64,000 nucleotides of DNA from Liolophura sinensis (Eukaryota; Mollusca; Polyplacophora; Chitonida; Chitonidae): positions 18,217,485 through 18,281,484 of the forward strand of contig NC_088296.1 of the NCBI RefSeq assembly GCF_032854445.1, in the 5' to 3' direction. A program made the position numbers and the translations under genes. Shown piece by piece: positions 35,659 through 47,440 of the stretch. The notes beneath the pieces are model-generated. The model had not been told where the DNA came from and made no database searches. It worked only from the letters and a program-made list of their open reading frames with translations. Position 1 is the stretch's first letter, and every line of letters starts with the position of its first letter.

Positions 35659-35958
35659 TTTGTACCTTAATACTCTTGAGTAAAAAACTAACCCATAATT
35701 TGCAACTGGAAGCCATACAAATATCTCTAAAATTCGCTGATATACCTCAACAAATTATCTTCTGGAAAGTTTTTTTTCAAGCTTTGCGACATTAAAATGG
35801 AGATAAGAGTAAAGTAAATTCCATCCTGTTTAGAGAGTGTAAATATGACGTCATTGGGGAATCCCTCTCGTCTACACGTGGCAACGGATTTCCATAAACA
35901 TTAGCACGTGGAGGAAACTCTTGACACCTCCACCTCTGCTTTGTCCAGAAAAATCGAC
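35659..35958. promoter_or_regulatory. Divergent promoter between SRP19 and the 35959 gene
   Basis: 300 bp separate the two start codons. It contains a perfect palindromic CRE (TGACGTCA, 35846-35853), an overlapping inverted CCAAT (ATTGG, 35853-35857), and two CACGTG E-boxes at 35875-35880 and 35905-35910. CRE plus CCAAT is typical of shared promoters of housekeeping gene pairs. Motifs are seen; their use is inferred. Confidence 0.65.
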
Positions 35959-38900
35959 ATGGACACGGTATATATCGAGAATTCCGACGAAGAATCGAGT
36001 TCTGGCTGTGAATCGGGGGGAGAAGAATACCGTTTCACCCATGACCACTCTGAAGAATCGTCAAATTTGAACGCATACCAGCATGCGGTAAAGCGATTAC
36101 CACGGCAAAAGGGGCATCATAAGGTATAAATCTATACACAGATGTAGTATGGCCCAACACAGCCGTTATATTTTAACATTATAATAATAATAATTTTTAA
36201 TATTTTGGAAGTCAGTGGTTCAGTGCTTTACAGTAGGCTTCTGTGTTTGTATGTCGATATGATATCTTGCAAAGAAAGAAAACAGACCACAATTAAAGAC
36301 TTTTAAAATCTGAAGATTGAGTAGGTCTCTATCTTAAAAAGCCTTACAGGGGCCACAGTTGGTTAGCGTGCTAGCGCAGCCTAATGAACCAGGAGTCTCT
36401 CACCAATGCGGTCGTTGTGAGTTCAAGTCCAGCTCATGCTGGCTTCCTCTCCGGCCGTATGTGGGAAGGTCTTCAGCAACCTGCGGATGGTCGTGGGTTT
36501 CCCCCAGGCTCTGCCCAGTTTCCACCCACCATGATGCTGGCCGCCTTCGTATAAGTGAAATATTCTTGAGTAAGACTTAAAACACCAATCAAATAAATAA
36601 ATAAATAAAAAGCCTTACTTTTGTTTTTTTGTTTTTTGGGGCGTTTTTGTTTTTTGTTATATTTACCCCTGAATTAAATGAAGTCAAATGTTTTAATTTT
36701 AAATCACATAAGTTTTCTGGAACATCAATTGTACATCACATACAAAATGCCTCCCCCCCCCCCCCCCCACCCATAGCTGCTCTGATCCTGTAGAGGCCTA
36801 CCATAGATAAGAATTTAATGCCAAATTTGTTTTTTCATGTAGAGTATCACATCACATAACTTGAATGGTCAATGACAGTGTCCTTCAAGACTGTGTTTAA
36901 TCTGATAATTTTGTTATTTCAGTTAAAAGTACGCCACCTAGTAGCTCCTGATGCTTCTCCAGGGAAAACTGCTTATCTAGGCAAGCACTGGGATGTCCAG
37001 TATGCAGCCCTTGAGAGGTCAACACGATCTGAAACACTTGCAGCTATTAAAGAGTATGCCATATGACAGGAGAGAAAAAAGGGTGTCCTTAATTAAACCT
37101 CTATAATCACATTTATAGAAGCAGCTCAGTAACACCAGGTTTGACACAATATGTGCTTACTGACACTGAACATGACACCTCACCCATGAGTGACACCAGA
37201 CGTGATACTCCATCCACTCACACAACATAACCTTATTGACACTATTGTCTAATTATACTCGTAAGTTACATTAGGTTTGACACCTAATCCATTCACATAG
37301 CATGAGTGTACTGACACAAGACATCACACCTTATCCATTAGTGGCACAAGGTTTTAATCAGTGACACTAGGTATGACACTTAACCCATTCACAGAACATG
37401 AGCCTACTGACACTAGATCTGACATGTCACCCACAAATGACACCAAACCTGACACCTCACCTATTAGTGACACTGGGTATGATACTTAACTCGCACAGTA
37501 TGAGCCTACTGGCACCAGACCTAACACCTTGCCCATTAATGGCACCAGACCTAACACCTTGCCCATTAATGGCACCAGACCTAACACCTCACCCATTAAT
37601 GGCACTAGACCTGTCACCTCACCCATTAATGACACCTGACTTGACACCTCACCTATTAGTGACATTAAGTAGGACACTTAACCCATTCACACAGTAATCC
37701 ATTTAAATCAGGTGGCAATCCACACACACAGTATTAGTCTGACACCCGACATGACACCTAACCTAATAGTGAGATCAGAGACCTCGCCCATTCACACATT
37801 ATGATTTATACTGACACCTCACCCATTAGTGACACCAGGTATAACATTTACTCCACCCATGCACACAACATGAGCCTACTGACACCAGGCAGGACATTCA
37901 CATTATCCTAACACAAAGTTCACACACCGCACACAGTATGAGTCTGACACCAGACATGACACCCAGCCTATTGACATCTCATCCTTTATTGACACGAGAC
38001 ATGGCATCACCCATTAGTGACACCAGGCATGTCATAAAGTATTGGCCTAGCTGCTGACACAAGGCAAAACCTCAAGCATTATACATATGTGCATGTGATA
38101 TACTGGACAGAGTCATATATGTGAAATATTCTTCAGTATGGTTCTAGAAAGTGCCAAGCCAATCCTAGGTGTGACCAAGCACAGGATTGAACTCTCAATC
38201 TCCAGCTTATTGACCAGTGATGTTCTCCTAATCTGTTTTCAGGGCAATAGAGAAAGAAGTGAGGTCGCAAGTGGAAAAGGAGAGTCAGACGCTGATTCTT
38301 GCCACCAGGTGTCTCTCAAGTGTGCATGAAGAACTGCGAGAGTCAGCTCTTAAGCTGCCGGTGAGCTTTTGATCCCCTAGAAATGCAGCTGGCCTGAAAG
38401 TTGTATCGTAATAACTGGCAGACATTTTTTCATTCCTTTGTTTTGATGTTTTGTTTATATATTGAAAGAAAAACGTAATTTTTAACTGCATAACTGTCAT
38501 TGTTGCTAAAATAAAACCCAATACTGAACTTATTTTTTCAGTTAAATAAGAAAAAAAAAACAGAGATAGCAAAATTTAATTAATATATCAGATGTTATAA
38601 AACCTGTTTTACTATCAACAATGTATAACCCATAGGTATTCTTCCACTTCGAGGGAAACAAATTTCCTTGTGCATTGGTCTATACAGTTACTTTCTCCAA
38701 AATTCTTTAGATAGAAATTGAATGACATTACTGCATACCAGTGAAGAGATTACAAAATCTGTGGTCTGTGTATAATAGTTAATTTAATTAGAATTATTTT
38801 TTTCTGGTTAATAAGAGTACGTTCTTTAATTTTAATTTAAAAAAAGAGCCCATAGTAACTTCCCGCCTGCAGTATCGTTTGCTATGGCTCGTTCCCTGGC

Positions 38901-39095
38901 CATGCTTGCTGTGTGATCCTAATTAAGTGATCCTCTGTAATGCAAGAGAACAACAGTCACTCCAGCTTGGACCTGACACACCTTTGTACAGACACCCTAT
39001 TGTTTCGATAATATTCATGTTTTTTCCAGAATTCATATTTTCATATTTTACAGAATATGGAGCCTGGCCGCAGTAGCTGTTGCCTCACACGATAG
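35959..39095 (+). CDS. Unrecognised small protein, four exons (151 aa)
   Basis: Exons 35959-36123, 36923-37053, 38243-38360 and 39054-39095 (stop TAG). All have AG/GT borders and phases that match (456 nt). The ATG at 35959 has G at -3 and +4, a strong Kozak context. Residues 1-35 are acidic and Ser-rich (ENSDEESSSGCESGGEEY), about 36-75 are basic/polar (AVKRLPRQKGHHKLKVRHL), and about 76-135 are charged and probably helical (ALERSTRSETLAAIKEAIEK, EVRSQVEKESQTLILATRCL, SSVHEELRESALKL). The C-terminus would be MEPGRSSCCLTR; if exon 3 is terminal instead, the protein ends LPVSF. I do not recognise the family. No signal peptide or membrane segment. Introns 1 and 2 contain a SINE and a degenerate 33-bp array. 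The shared promoter with SRP19 suggests broad expression (inference). Confidence 0.65.
36348..36606 (+). mobile_element. SINE-B, full length, with 12-bp target duplication
   Basis: Head GGGGCCACAGTTGGTTAGCG through to the tail CACCAATCAAATAAATAAAT. Flanked by AAAAAGCCTTAC at 36336-36347 and 36607-36618. In intron 1 of the 35959 gene. Confidence 0.92.
37095..38065. repeat. Degenerate 33-bp-type tandem repeat
   Basis: Many diverged copies of GACACCTCACCCATTAGTGAC with CCAGACCTGACAC or CCAGACATGACAC. Best-preserved stretch is 37480-37660 (near-exact 33-bp period). Fills most of intron 2 of the 35959 gene. Confidence 0.85.
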
Positions 39096-39495
39096 GAAGT
39101 GGACATGATCCGTAACCATAGCAACAATACTTTTGCCACATACATCAGTGACATGTTCTTTGAAGTTTGAACTGACAAATGCTTTTGCATATTAATGGAT
39201 ATGGACATAAAGCAAGCTAAAGGATAAATTACCCATAAAGGCACGTGTATAACAATGTACATATTTGTACATGAATATATTAAACAAAATTTTAAACTCT
39301 TTTTTTTTCTGTTTTTGATAAGCTTCAATTTATTTCACAAAAGACGGTAACAATATATATTTGTCTGTAGTATGTAATTAAAATATACAGAATGCAAAAT
39401 TCCTTAATTAAAATTAAGCCACTTGTGTTTGTTACTACTATCATATACATCATGCATGTATATATTTGAGTACATCAACAAGTACTTATATTATA

Positions 39496-39712
39496 CTCTA
39501 ATTCTTCAACCTTTTTCAACCACCTTTGCCACCCATACATTTTGAAACGTTCCGAGAGAGTTATGGGGTCGTACAGAACTAATTTGCACATTTTTATGAA
39601 CCTTACATCTTTAATGACACCAACAAGGTAATTATTTTAGCATCATTTAGCATAATAATTGTACGCTTAAATTTCACTTTAGTGGTTGAAAAGGTTCAAG
39701 ATTTACAGGACT
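39496..39712. mobile_element. MITE, TTCAACC-type terminal inverted repeats
   Basis: Left end AATTCTTCAACCTTTTTCAA and right end GTGGTTGAAAAGGTTCAAGA are inverted copies. About 215 bp, non-coding. Related to 53588-53807. Confidence 0.75.
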
Positions 39713-40279
39713 ACTACACAAATGTAGTTATATGGACTTCAAACTATGACAGAAAATATATGCCTATAAAACTGCGTAACTGGGACTGTTAATATGTATG
39801 CATATAATATTATGATATGGAAATGATAAAAGCACATTGCCATAAAATTTAAAAACTTCTTATATGTATATGTATGTACCCTGTATTTCATACCATACTA
39901 CACAAATTTTCTGAAAAAAAATACAAGACTGGAATAAAAATAAAATTGGAAATCCACCTGTTTATTTTATCCGGTGTACTATATAAACATTTTTTTATGA
40001 TTTCCCCTTTTTTTTTTTTTTGCTTCTATATTTTCTGATCAGGTAAACATGACTTTAAAAAGAAATATTGCAGGGACTTCAATTAACATTTCCCATAAAT
40101 TTGATGATTTATCATTTTATTTTTATTTCTACTCCCTCCTCCAACATATAAAAAAACAAACAAGTCACTCTACCCAAGAAACAAAATATAAATCTGTGTG
40201 GCCTCAAACTCCTGTTAACTTTTTGTTAAGGTTGAACAGTACTGTATATATAAAGCTGCCTCTATTCTGACTGCTATAT

Positions 40280-40425
40280 ATATCCCCTGACCAATGACTC
40301 AGAGGTTGTGGGTTCAAATCCATCCTCTATCAGAAGATTTGTCAGGCACATGTAATGATAAGGTGCACTGGTTTGCCCAGTTCTGTCGGGTTCTCTCATA
40401 TATGTGAAATATTCTTCAAGGATAC
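40280..40425 (+). mobile_element. Possible diverged SINE
   Basis: A B-box-like GTGGGTTCAAATCC follows GACCAATGACTCAGAGG. The distal end TATGTGAAATATTCTTCAAG resembles the SINE-B tail junction, while the body differs. Confidence 0.45.
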
Positions 40426-40733
40426 ATGAAAAGCTTCATTTTTTTTTCTAATACAAAAAATCTTTTCGGCACACAAAAATGGTTTTAAACTGGTTTAAAC
40501 TGGCTTTTTCTGGTCAGTCCAGAAATTGAGAAGCACCTGTTGACTGGTGGCATCAACAATGATAGTGTGCTGTCAAAGCAACACTGCTGAGAAGAGAGCC
40601 TGAATTAAGAGGGCTAAGCTGTTCCCACAATCCCACCATGACATTTCCCAGTACTGACAGACAATATGCACAAAACAGAGAAATTTAAACTATATGCCTC
40701 AAAAATGAAAATTTGTTTCTACATACATATATG

Positions 40734-40736
<3 letters not shown>

Positions 40737-40791
<55 letters not shown>
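40737..40791. repeat. (TA)n microsatellite
   Basis: About 55 bp of uninterrupted AT alternation. Confidence 0.98.
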
Positions 40792-40793
<2 letters not shown>

Positions 40794-41832
40794 GCATTTC
40801 TAAAATTCCTTAATTCCCTTAAAACAATATACTCTTTGTTTTATGCTAACTTTTCATGTATCCTTTACAATGCGTACAGTTCTTCCCTCCCATGAAAAAA
40901 AATGTTTTCCAAGAACCTAAATCTTATGTTTTCCAGCACTTTCAAGAACAATTTGGCATTAACTGTTCATTTAGGTATAAACAAACCCTCAAGTGAAGAT
41001 TAACAGATACACATTTGGTCATACTTAATATACAGTCCCATTCTGAATACAATTAATGCAATATGACATTGAAAACTCAAGAATTTTCAAGGTCTTGAAA
41101 ACCTTCCAACTAAATTCAAGTAAACGTATGCATATTTAAGGATTTCTAGCACCAGTAGAAACCCTGTATATCGATCAATTAAATACATAACAATAATACT
41201 TATCTCTATAACCTCCTAGACTCATATGTCAGAGTATGCAGTCATTGAGTTACAAAATTACGACAATAGTCACGTCCCATGCTTTACAGCAGTATTTGAG
41301 CAGAGACGGAACTACCGACTGGTTACCTTTTTGCTTTTTCCTTTTGGCAATATCCGACACCCAGAACCATCCAAGAAGATAACTCAGAGGATGTGTCAAT
41401 AATCCTCTGTCTTTTTAGTGTTTTTTATATTCTACATACCACTCAATAATCAAAATGTGCAGATTAATCACAACATGCTGTAAGGTCACATCGTCAACTG
41501 TAACAAAAAATATTTTAATATCTGCAATATTTTACACCCAAACATGCCAAACCCACCCAAGAATATCAATCATAGGAAGATTTATCTATTCTTGTCTTAT
41601 CAGTGTTTTTATATTCCATATAAAACTCCATATTAAAATGGCCAGATTGATCCTACTGTGCGGTAAAGGGACGTCATTCAGTTGTCATATTTACATCGCA
41701 TCTGGAAGCCTGCATGATTGCTATCAATCACATATGACATGTGAATACACCACATATAGTACATGAACTGCAATGGAATTATCTTGCAGCTGTTTGCAAA
41801 GAAATACCTATTATAATTTGTACATACATATT

Positions 41833-42023
41833 TTTATATTTATTTATCTGATTGGTGTTTTACGCCGTACTCAAGAATATTTCACTTATGTGACGACAGC
41901 GGCCAGCATTATGGTGGGAGGAAACCGCTCAGGGGAAACCCACGACCATCCACAGATTGCTGGCAGACCTTCCCACGTACGGCTGGAGAGGAAGCCAGCA
42001 TGACCTGGACTTGAACTCACAGC
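41833..42023 (-). mobile_element. SINE-B, 5'-truncated, with 13-bp target duplication
   Basis: Tail and body up to GAACTCACAGC; the head is missing. Flanked by GTACATACATATT at 41820-41832 and 42024-42036, showing that truncation preceded or accompanied insertion. Confidence 0.85.
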
Positions 42024-42330
42024 GTACATACATATTCAAATGAATTTTGTCTCGTTTGCGCTAAATGTCAGGTACTGTAAGTTATCGTTAAACATATATG
42101 ATATTTTAAACACACATGAAATGTCTTGTCTTGCGTGAATTTCTAAACATGCAACGTGAAATATCCGAATCAAACCGTATGGGCAGGCCCCTTAGGGATT
42201 TCAGATTATCTTGCAACCCATTAAATGCAAGGCTTTTTACATGCAGAGCCCTGCATATTTTATAGATTAAGCAATTTATCCACATTCAAGGACAAATTTT
42301 GTCTTGCAAGTATAAAAGTGACATATATAT

Positions 42331-42923
42331 TGGGTGGGCATAAAAAAACGGGCCGTACTTTGATGCTGCATTGCGCCATTATCCTTTGTTCAAACCCTTT
42401 CAAACTTTAGACATTCAAATGGCAGGATTTTGTTAATATATTGACCAGTTTTCAAGGTCAAAGCTTTAGCAGTCTGTACACAGGGTTAAAATGAAAACAT
42501 AGCGTCAACGTTCATAACGCAAGTTCCGGTGACCCACATTGCATCGCCTGTCAGGTTGTTATGAGTAGAGTGCACGCTGCACCTGTGTGACACGCGTCTG
42601 GCTCTGGTATCAGAGAAGCCCTTCTGCCAGATAGGCACAAGATTTGCTGATTCAAGATGGTTTTCTTTGCGGCAGACAAGGAATTGATCATCTCTTCAAG
42701 TAAAACAAAGTAGAACATCATTTTGAAATGTCCGGAACATGCGTTTTTTTACTCTAAATTGATTTTGGTCCCACGAACAGAAATCTCAAATGATGAAACT
42801 GAAATTTGGTCTGTATACTTAGGACATAATAGCTTTTGAGTGTGTAAATTTTTAGAAGCTGACGTAAGAGGGTTTCGGAGATAAGAGTGTCAAAGTACGG
42901 CCCAATTTTTTATGCCCACCCGA
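42331..42923. mobile_element. DNA-transposon derivative with about 32-bp terminal inverted repeats
   Basis: Left end GGGTGGGCATAAAAAAACGG then GCCGTACTTTGA; the right end is its inverse with small changes (ACGG to TTGG). About 590 bp with no intact ORF, lying in TA-rich flanks. A short frame beginning MVFFAADKEL is visible near 42658 and may be a remnant of a transposase N-terminus (speculative). Probably a non-autonomous Tc1/mariner-like derivative. Confidence 0.75.
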
Positions 42924-43311
42924 TGTATATATAAATATTACATGACAACATATATATATATATATCCATATCCATATACAATAACACATTCGTATATGTT
43001 GCATTCACATATACAATAACTTTCGATATATGTATATGACAAAGCAAGAATTACTCTCCTACACGATATTTAAAATATCATACAGTATTTTAAATTCAAA
43101 CACACGTTCAAACAAATGTCAATTCATTTCACTTCTGCTTATTGAGTCCCATTATACAGGTACAAATATCGTACATGTATACGCATGTATTACAATCTTG
43201 TAGTCCTCCCAATTTTTAGGGCTGATATTTAGTATTGACGAAAGCAAAAAATTAGAATTCTCTCTCATTTTGAGGGGTGGGGAGGGGGTTGACGGTATGG
43301 GGAAATAAAGA

Positions 43312-43590
43312 TATGCATATGTTGTTCACTAGCTGGACTAAACTTGTGAGGAAAGCGAAACTCTGTTTTCTGGTTAAAATACATGCACATATGTTGTTCA
43401 CTAGCTGGACTAAACTTGTGAGGAAAGCAAAACTCTGTTTTCTGGTTAAAATACATGCACATATGTTGTTCACTAGCTGGACTAAACTTGTGAGGAAAGC
43501 GAAACTCTGTTTTCTGGTTAAAATACATGCACATATGTTGTTCACTAGCTGGACTAAACTTGTGAGGAAAGCGAAACTCTGTTTTTAAAA
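43312..43590. repeat. 72-bp tandem repeat, four copies
   Basis: CATATGTTGTTCACTAGCTG recurs at 43316, 43388, 43460 and 43532, with near-identical copies. The last copy lacks the TTCTGGTTAAA segment. Confidence 0.95.
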
Positions 43591-43769
43591 ATATATGCAC
43601 AACAGGTAACCATGGAAACTGGTTAATGCACATGTTATAAACAAAATACACATCACATACATATATTTCAAAATCTCACGAAATCAACACATCTTGCATG
43701 TAAAATTCACAACTTACATTCATAACCATGGTAAAACAGGACACATCAATTATTATGGAAGCTTAAACA

Positions 43770-45195
43770 AATCATTAGGGTACGTACAGATGAACACCTG
43801 GTGTGGTACAGGTACAGATAAACACCTGGTGTGGTACAGGTACAGATAAATACCTGGTGTGGTACAGGTACAGATAAACAAATCATTAAGGTATGGACAG
43901 ATGAACACCTGGTGTGGTACAGGTACAGATAAACACCTGGTGTGGTACAGGTACAGATAAACACCTGGCGTGGTACAGGTACAGATAAACAAATCATTAA
44001 GGTATGGACAGATGAACACCTGGTGTGGTACAGGTACAGATGAACACCTGGTGTGGTACAGGTACAGATAAACACCTGGTGTGGTACAGGTACAGATGAA
44101 CACCTGGTGTGGTACAGGTACAGATAAACACCTGGCGTGGTTCAGATAAACAAATCATTAAGGTACATACAGATGAACATCTGGTGTGGTACAGGTACAG
44201 ATAAACACCTGGTGTTGTACAGGTACAGATAAACAAATCATTAAGGTACATACAGATGAACACCTGGTGTCATACAGGTACAGATAAACACCTGGTGCTG
44301 TACAGGTACAGATAAACAAATCATTAAGGTACGTACAGATGAACATCTGGTGTGGTACAGGTACAGATAAACACCTGGCGTGGTTCAGATAAACAAATCA
44401 TTAAGGTACGTACAGATGAACACCTGGTGTGGTACAGGTACAGATAAACACCTGGCGTGGTTCAGATAAACAAATCATTAAGGTACATACAGATGAACAT
44501 CTGGTGTGGTACAGGTACAGATAAACACCTGGTGTGGTACAGGTACAGATAAACAAATCATTAAGGTACATACAGATGAACACCTGGTGTCATACAGGTA
44601 CAGATAAACACCTGGTGCTGTACAGGTACAGATAAACAAATCATTAAGGTACGTACAGATGAACATCTGGTGTGGTACAGGTACAGATGAACATCTGGTG
44701 TGATACAGGTAGAGATGAACATCTGGTGTGATACAGGTAGAGATAAACAAATCATTAAGGTACAATATCACAACTGCATGGAAAGAAATATACAGAGTAT
44801 GTGTGTAAAGGTACTGGTACAGATAAACACCTGGTGTAGTACAGGTACAGATAAACAGCTGGTGTGGTACAGGTACAGATAAACACCTGCTGTGGTACAG
44901 GTATGGATAAACACCTGCTGTGGTCCAGGTACGGATAAACACCTGGTGCGGAACAGGTACAGATAAACACCTGATGTGGTACAGGTACAGATAAACACCT
45001 GCTGTGGTACAGGTACAGATAAACACCTGCTGTGGTACAGGTACAAATAAAGACCTGGTGTGGTACAGGTACAGATAAACACCTGGTGTGGTACAGATAA
45101 ACACCTGGAGTGGTACAGGTGCAGATAAACACCTGGTGTGGTACAGCTCCTGATAAACACCTGGTGTGGCACAGCTCCTGATAAACATCTGGTGT
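43770..45195. repeat. 28-bp minisatellite with higher-order structure, about 50 units
   Basis: Basic unit ACAGATAAACACCTGGTGTG plus GTACAGGT. At intervals it is interrupted by an ATAAACAAATCATTAAGGTA spacer, giving larger blocks; a 44130-44330 block is repeated nearly exactly at 44450-44660. A unique 60-bp segment sits at 44762-44820. Stop-poor on the minus strand, hence spurious ORFs of up to 236 codons. Confidence 0.95.
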
Positions 45196-45519
45196 GACCT
45201 CAGTTATACTGATGAAATATGTATCATAATGCGTACATAGCCATCCACTGCAATTATAGCATACTATAATAATGACTCCATTGCTCAACATTCAAATACA
45301 ATATGAGAAAGGTTGATGAACTAGCTGATAAATGTTTAAGCTGCTTAAGCCGTTTTTAAGCGGGTACGACAGTGGTCAGTTTCATCAGTGGTGAAACTCA
45401 AAATGTCTGCATGGAGTAAAACCCCTGGCCTTTGTCAAGTAACTGATTAACTTTCCCTTCGTATTTGATGCACACACAATTGCCATTCACCTATCTTGAT
45501 GTACATCACACATATGTAT

Positions 45520-45640
45520 TTATTTATTCATTTATTAGAGTGGTGTGTTTTACGTGGTGCTCAAGAATATTTCAGCGGCCAGCATTATGGTGTGAGGAAA
45601 CCAGGCAGAGCCCAAGGGAAACCCACAAACCAAATATACA
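45520..45640 (-). mobile_element. SINE-B, 5'-truncated
   Basis: Tail and distal body: TTTACGTGGTGCTCAAGAAT, CGGCCAGCATTATGGTGTG, CAGGCAGAGCCCAAGGGAAA. Confidence 0.75.
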
Positions 45641-45649
45641 TGTATGTAA

Positions 45650-45800
45650 AGCACTATCATAAATTCGCGACCCTTTCGCATCAGAAGAGGAAACTTTCAG
45701 TGCATATGAGGCATCTTTGAAATTTGATCTTGGGGACAAAACCACATTAGTTAGATTGGTCAATTTCAGAGAATAATTTTGTCAGCCTGCAGAGAATAAC
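45650..45800. mobile_element. MITE, minus orientation, partial
   Basis: Shares TTTGATCTTGGGGACAAAAC, CACATTAG and GATTGGTCAATTTCAGAG (inverse orientation) with the 8985 and 20838 family. Confidence 0.45.
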
Positions 45801-46449
45801 ACTGTTAGAATATACATGTATCTGAATCAAGAACACAATTCATGTGTCTGACATTTTAGCACTGACTTTTTCTTTTGAAATAGTAGAAACCGTTTTGGCA
45901 AAATTACGTCTTCAAAGAATATAATTTTTAGGATTAAAAGCTAGTATGCATATACAAAATATTCATAATCTTAGTACTGTATAAAATGAGATATAATAAT
46001 AACAAAACATTAATGGTTTATCTTAATATTAACAATTATAATAATACATGTAATAAAAAAATGTTACACACAATAGTAACAATAATTATAATAATACATG
46101 TAATAATAAAAAATTACATGCAATAATAATATAAACATTACTGTAGTATTTATACTAATAACAATAATACCAATAAATGTACACCTTAAAAATACTAAAT
46201 TTCACAGGTAGTCACTGAAAATGCAATACATTTGTGTGTACACTGACAGTGAACATAATAACGTATAGATCGCAAAAAGCCTGTTAGGCAACTTTTGTAG
46301 CTATCAATTTACCGATGCCTTGCCGTGTTCTGAAGGCACAAATGATTGACACCTATAGCTCTTTCCATCAGGAAGGTTCACACACATTCAGCTCCTCACT
46401 ATTCTCTGCTGTTTTCTTACTCAGGCACACCTGTTAGAGAAATTGTAAT

Positions 46450-47150
46450 CCAAAATATTTGCCTAACATTAAGTTACCTTCTTTAAAGTTTTTCATCACT
46501 AGCTCACCTGTTGAACAATCATAACCATGATATAAGCAGTAAACCTTCAGTCCTGTCTGTTCCATTATATGCACGGCTCAAAATAAAGGCATTTTAGGAG
46601 TCAAATGCTTTTATATTTCTGGTAACGGTTCTACATAATAAAAAATTTCAGACAGGTCACATGATACTGTAGGACTTTTTTTACCTTTAGCATTAAAAGA
46701 GTTCAAACTCAAAATGCTCATATTAAATTACCTTCTTTAAAGTTTTTCATCACTAGCTCACCTGTTGAACAATCATAACCATGATATAAGCAGTAAACCT
46801 TCAGTCCTGCCTGTTCCATTATATGCACGGCTCAAAATAAAGGCATTTTAGGAGTCAAATGCTTTTATATTTGTGGTAACGGTTCTACATAATAAAAAAT
46901 TTCAGACAGGTCACATGATACTGTAGGACTTTTTTTACCTTTAGCATTAAAAGAGTTCAAACTCAAAATGCTCATATTAAGTTACCTTCTTTAAAGTTTT
47001 TCATCACTAGCTCACCTGTTGAACAATCATAACCATGATATAAAGCAGTAAACCTTCAGTCCTGTCTGTTCCATTATACGCACGACTCAAAATAAAGGCA
47101 TTTTAGGAGTCAAATGCTTTTATATTTCTGGTTACGGTTCTATATAAATA
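46450..47150. repeat. 255-bp tandem repeat, about 2.7 copies
   Basis: TTACCTTCTTTAAAGTTTTT begins at 46474, 46729 and 46982, and copies are about 98 percent alike by eye. Each copy carries, on the minus strand, a 43-codon ORF starting MEQTGLKVYCLYHGYD; copy 3 is frameshifted by one extra A (47044 region). Confidence 0.93.
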
Positions 47151-47204
47151 GAACATGTGATGTTGTCGTACTACTACCATGTCCCAAGGAGCCTAATCGA
47201 GTAT

Positions 47205-47440
47205 GCAATACCAGTACCCTAAATGACCTTAAATTTCATCTATGACTAACTAGCCCATATCTCCTGATTCTGAGAGTTCTGTTGATTTTATAAAGGTGTT
47301 TTGAGGTTTGATCGGAACATGAGATGATATTCTACCTGAAAAATGTAAGTTTCAACACCAAAAATACATACTTTGTCACATTTATTTGCCTCGAAAAATT
47401 TTAGGTCATTTAGCATCGACAAGCCATTTTAGGGACACTT
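47205..47440. mobile_element. MITE, AAAATTTTAGGTCA family
   Basis: Left end CCCTAAATGACCTTAAATTT and right end AAAATTTTAGGTCATTTAG are inverted copies. Interior GATTCTGAGAGTTCT and ACATTTATTTGCCTCG match 34115-34350. Confidence 0.7.

Noticed and set aside
35908..35958. Start of the small gene at 35908
   Set aside because: That position is GTG, not ATG; the first in-frame ATG with strong context is 35959.
44478..45188. 236-codon Cys/Thr/Val-rich minus-strand ORF
   Set aside because: Entirely within the 28-bp minisatellite; low complexity.
46368..46430. Possible minus-strand terminal exon (VCLSKKTAENSEELNVCEPS)
   Set aside because: It has a fair acceptor, but the only upstream donor candidate (in the 255-bp repeat) leaves a phase that gives an immediate stop; no family match.
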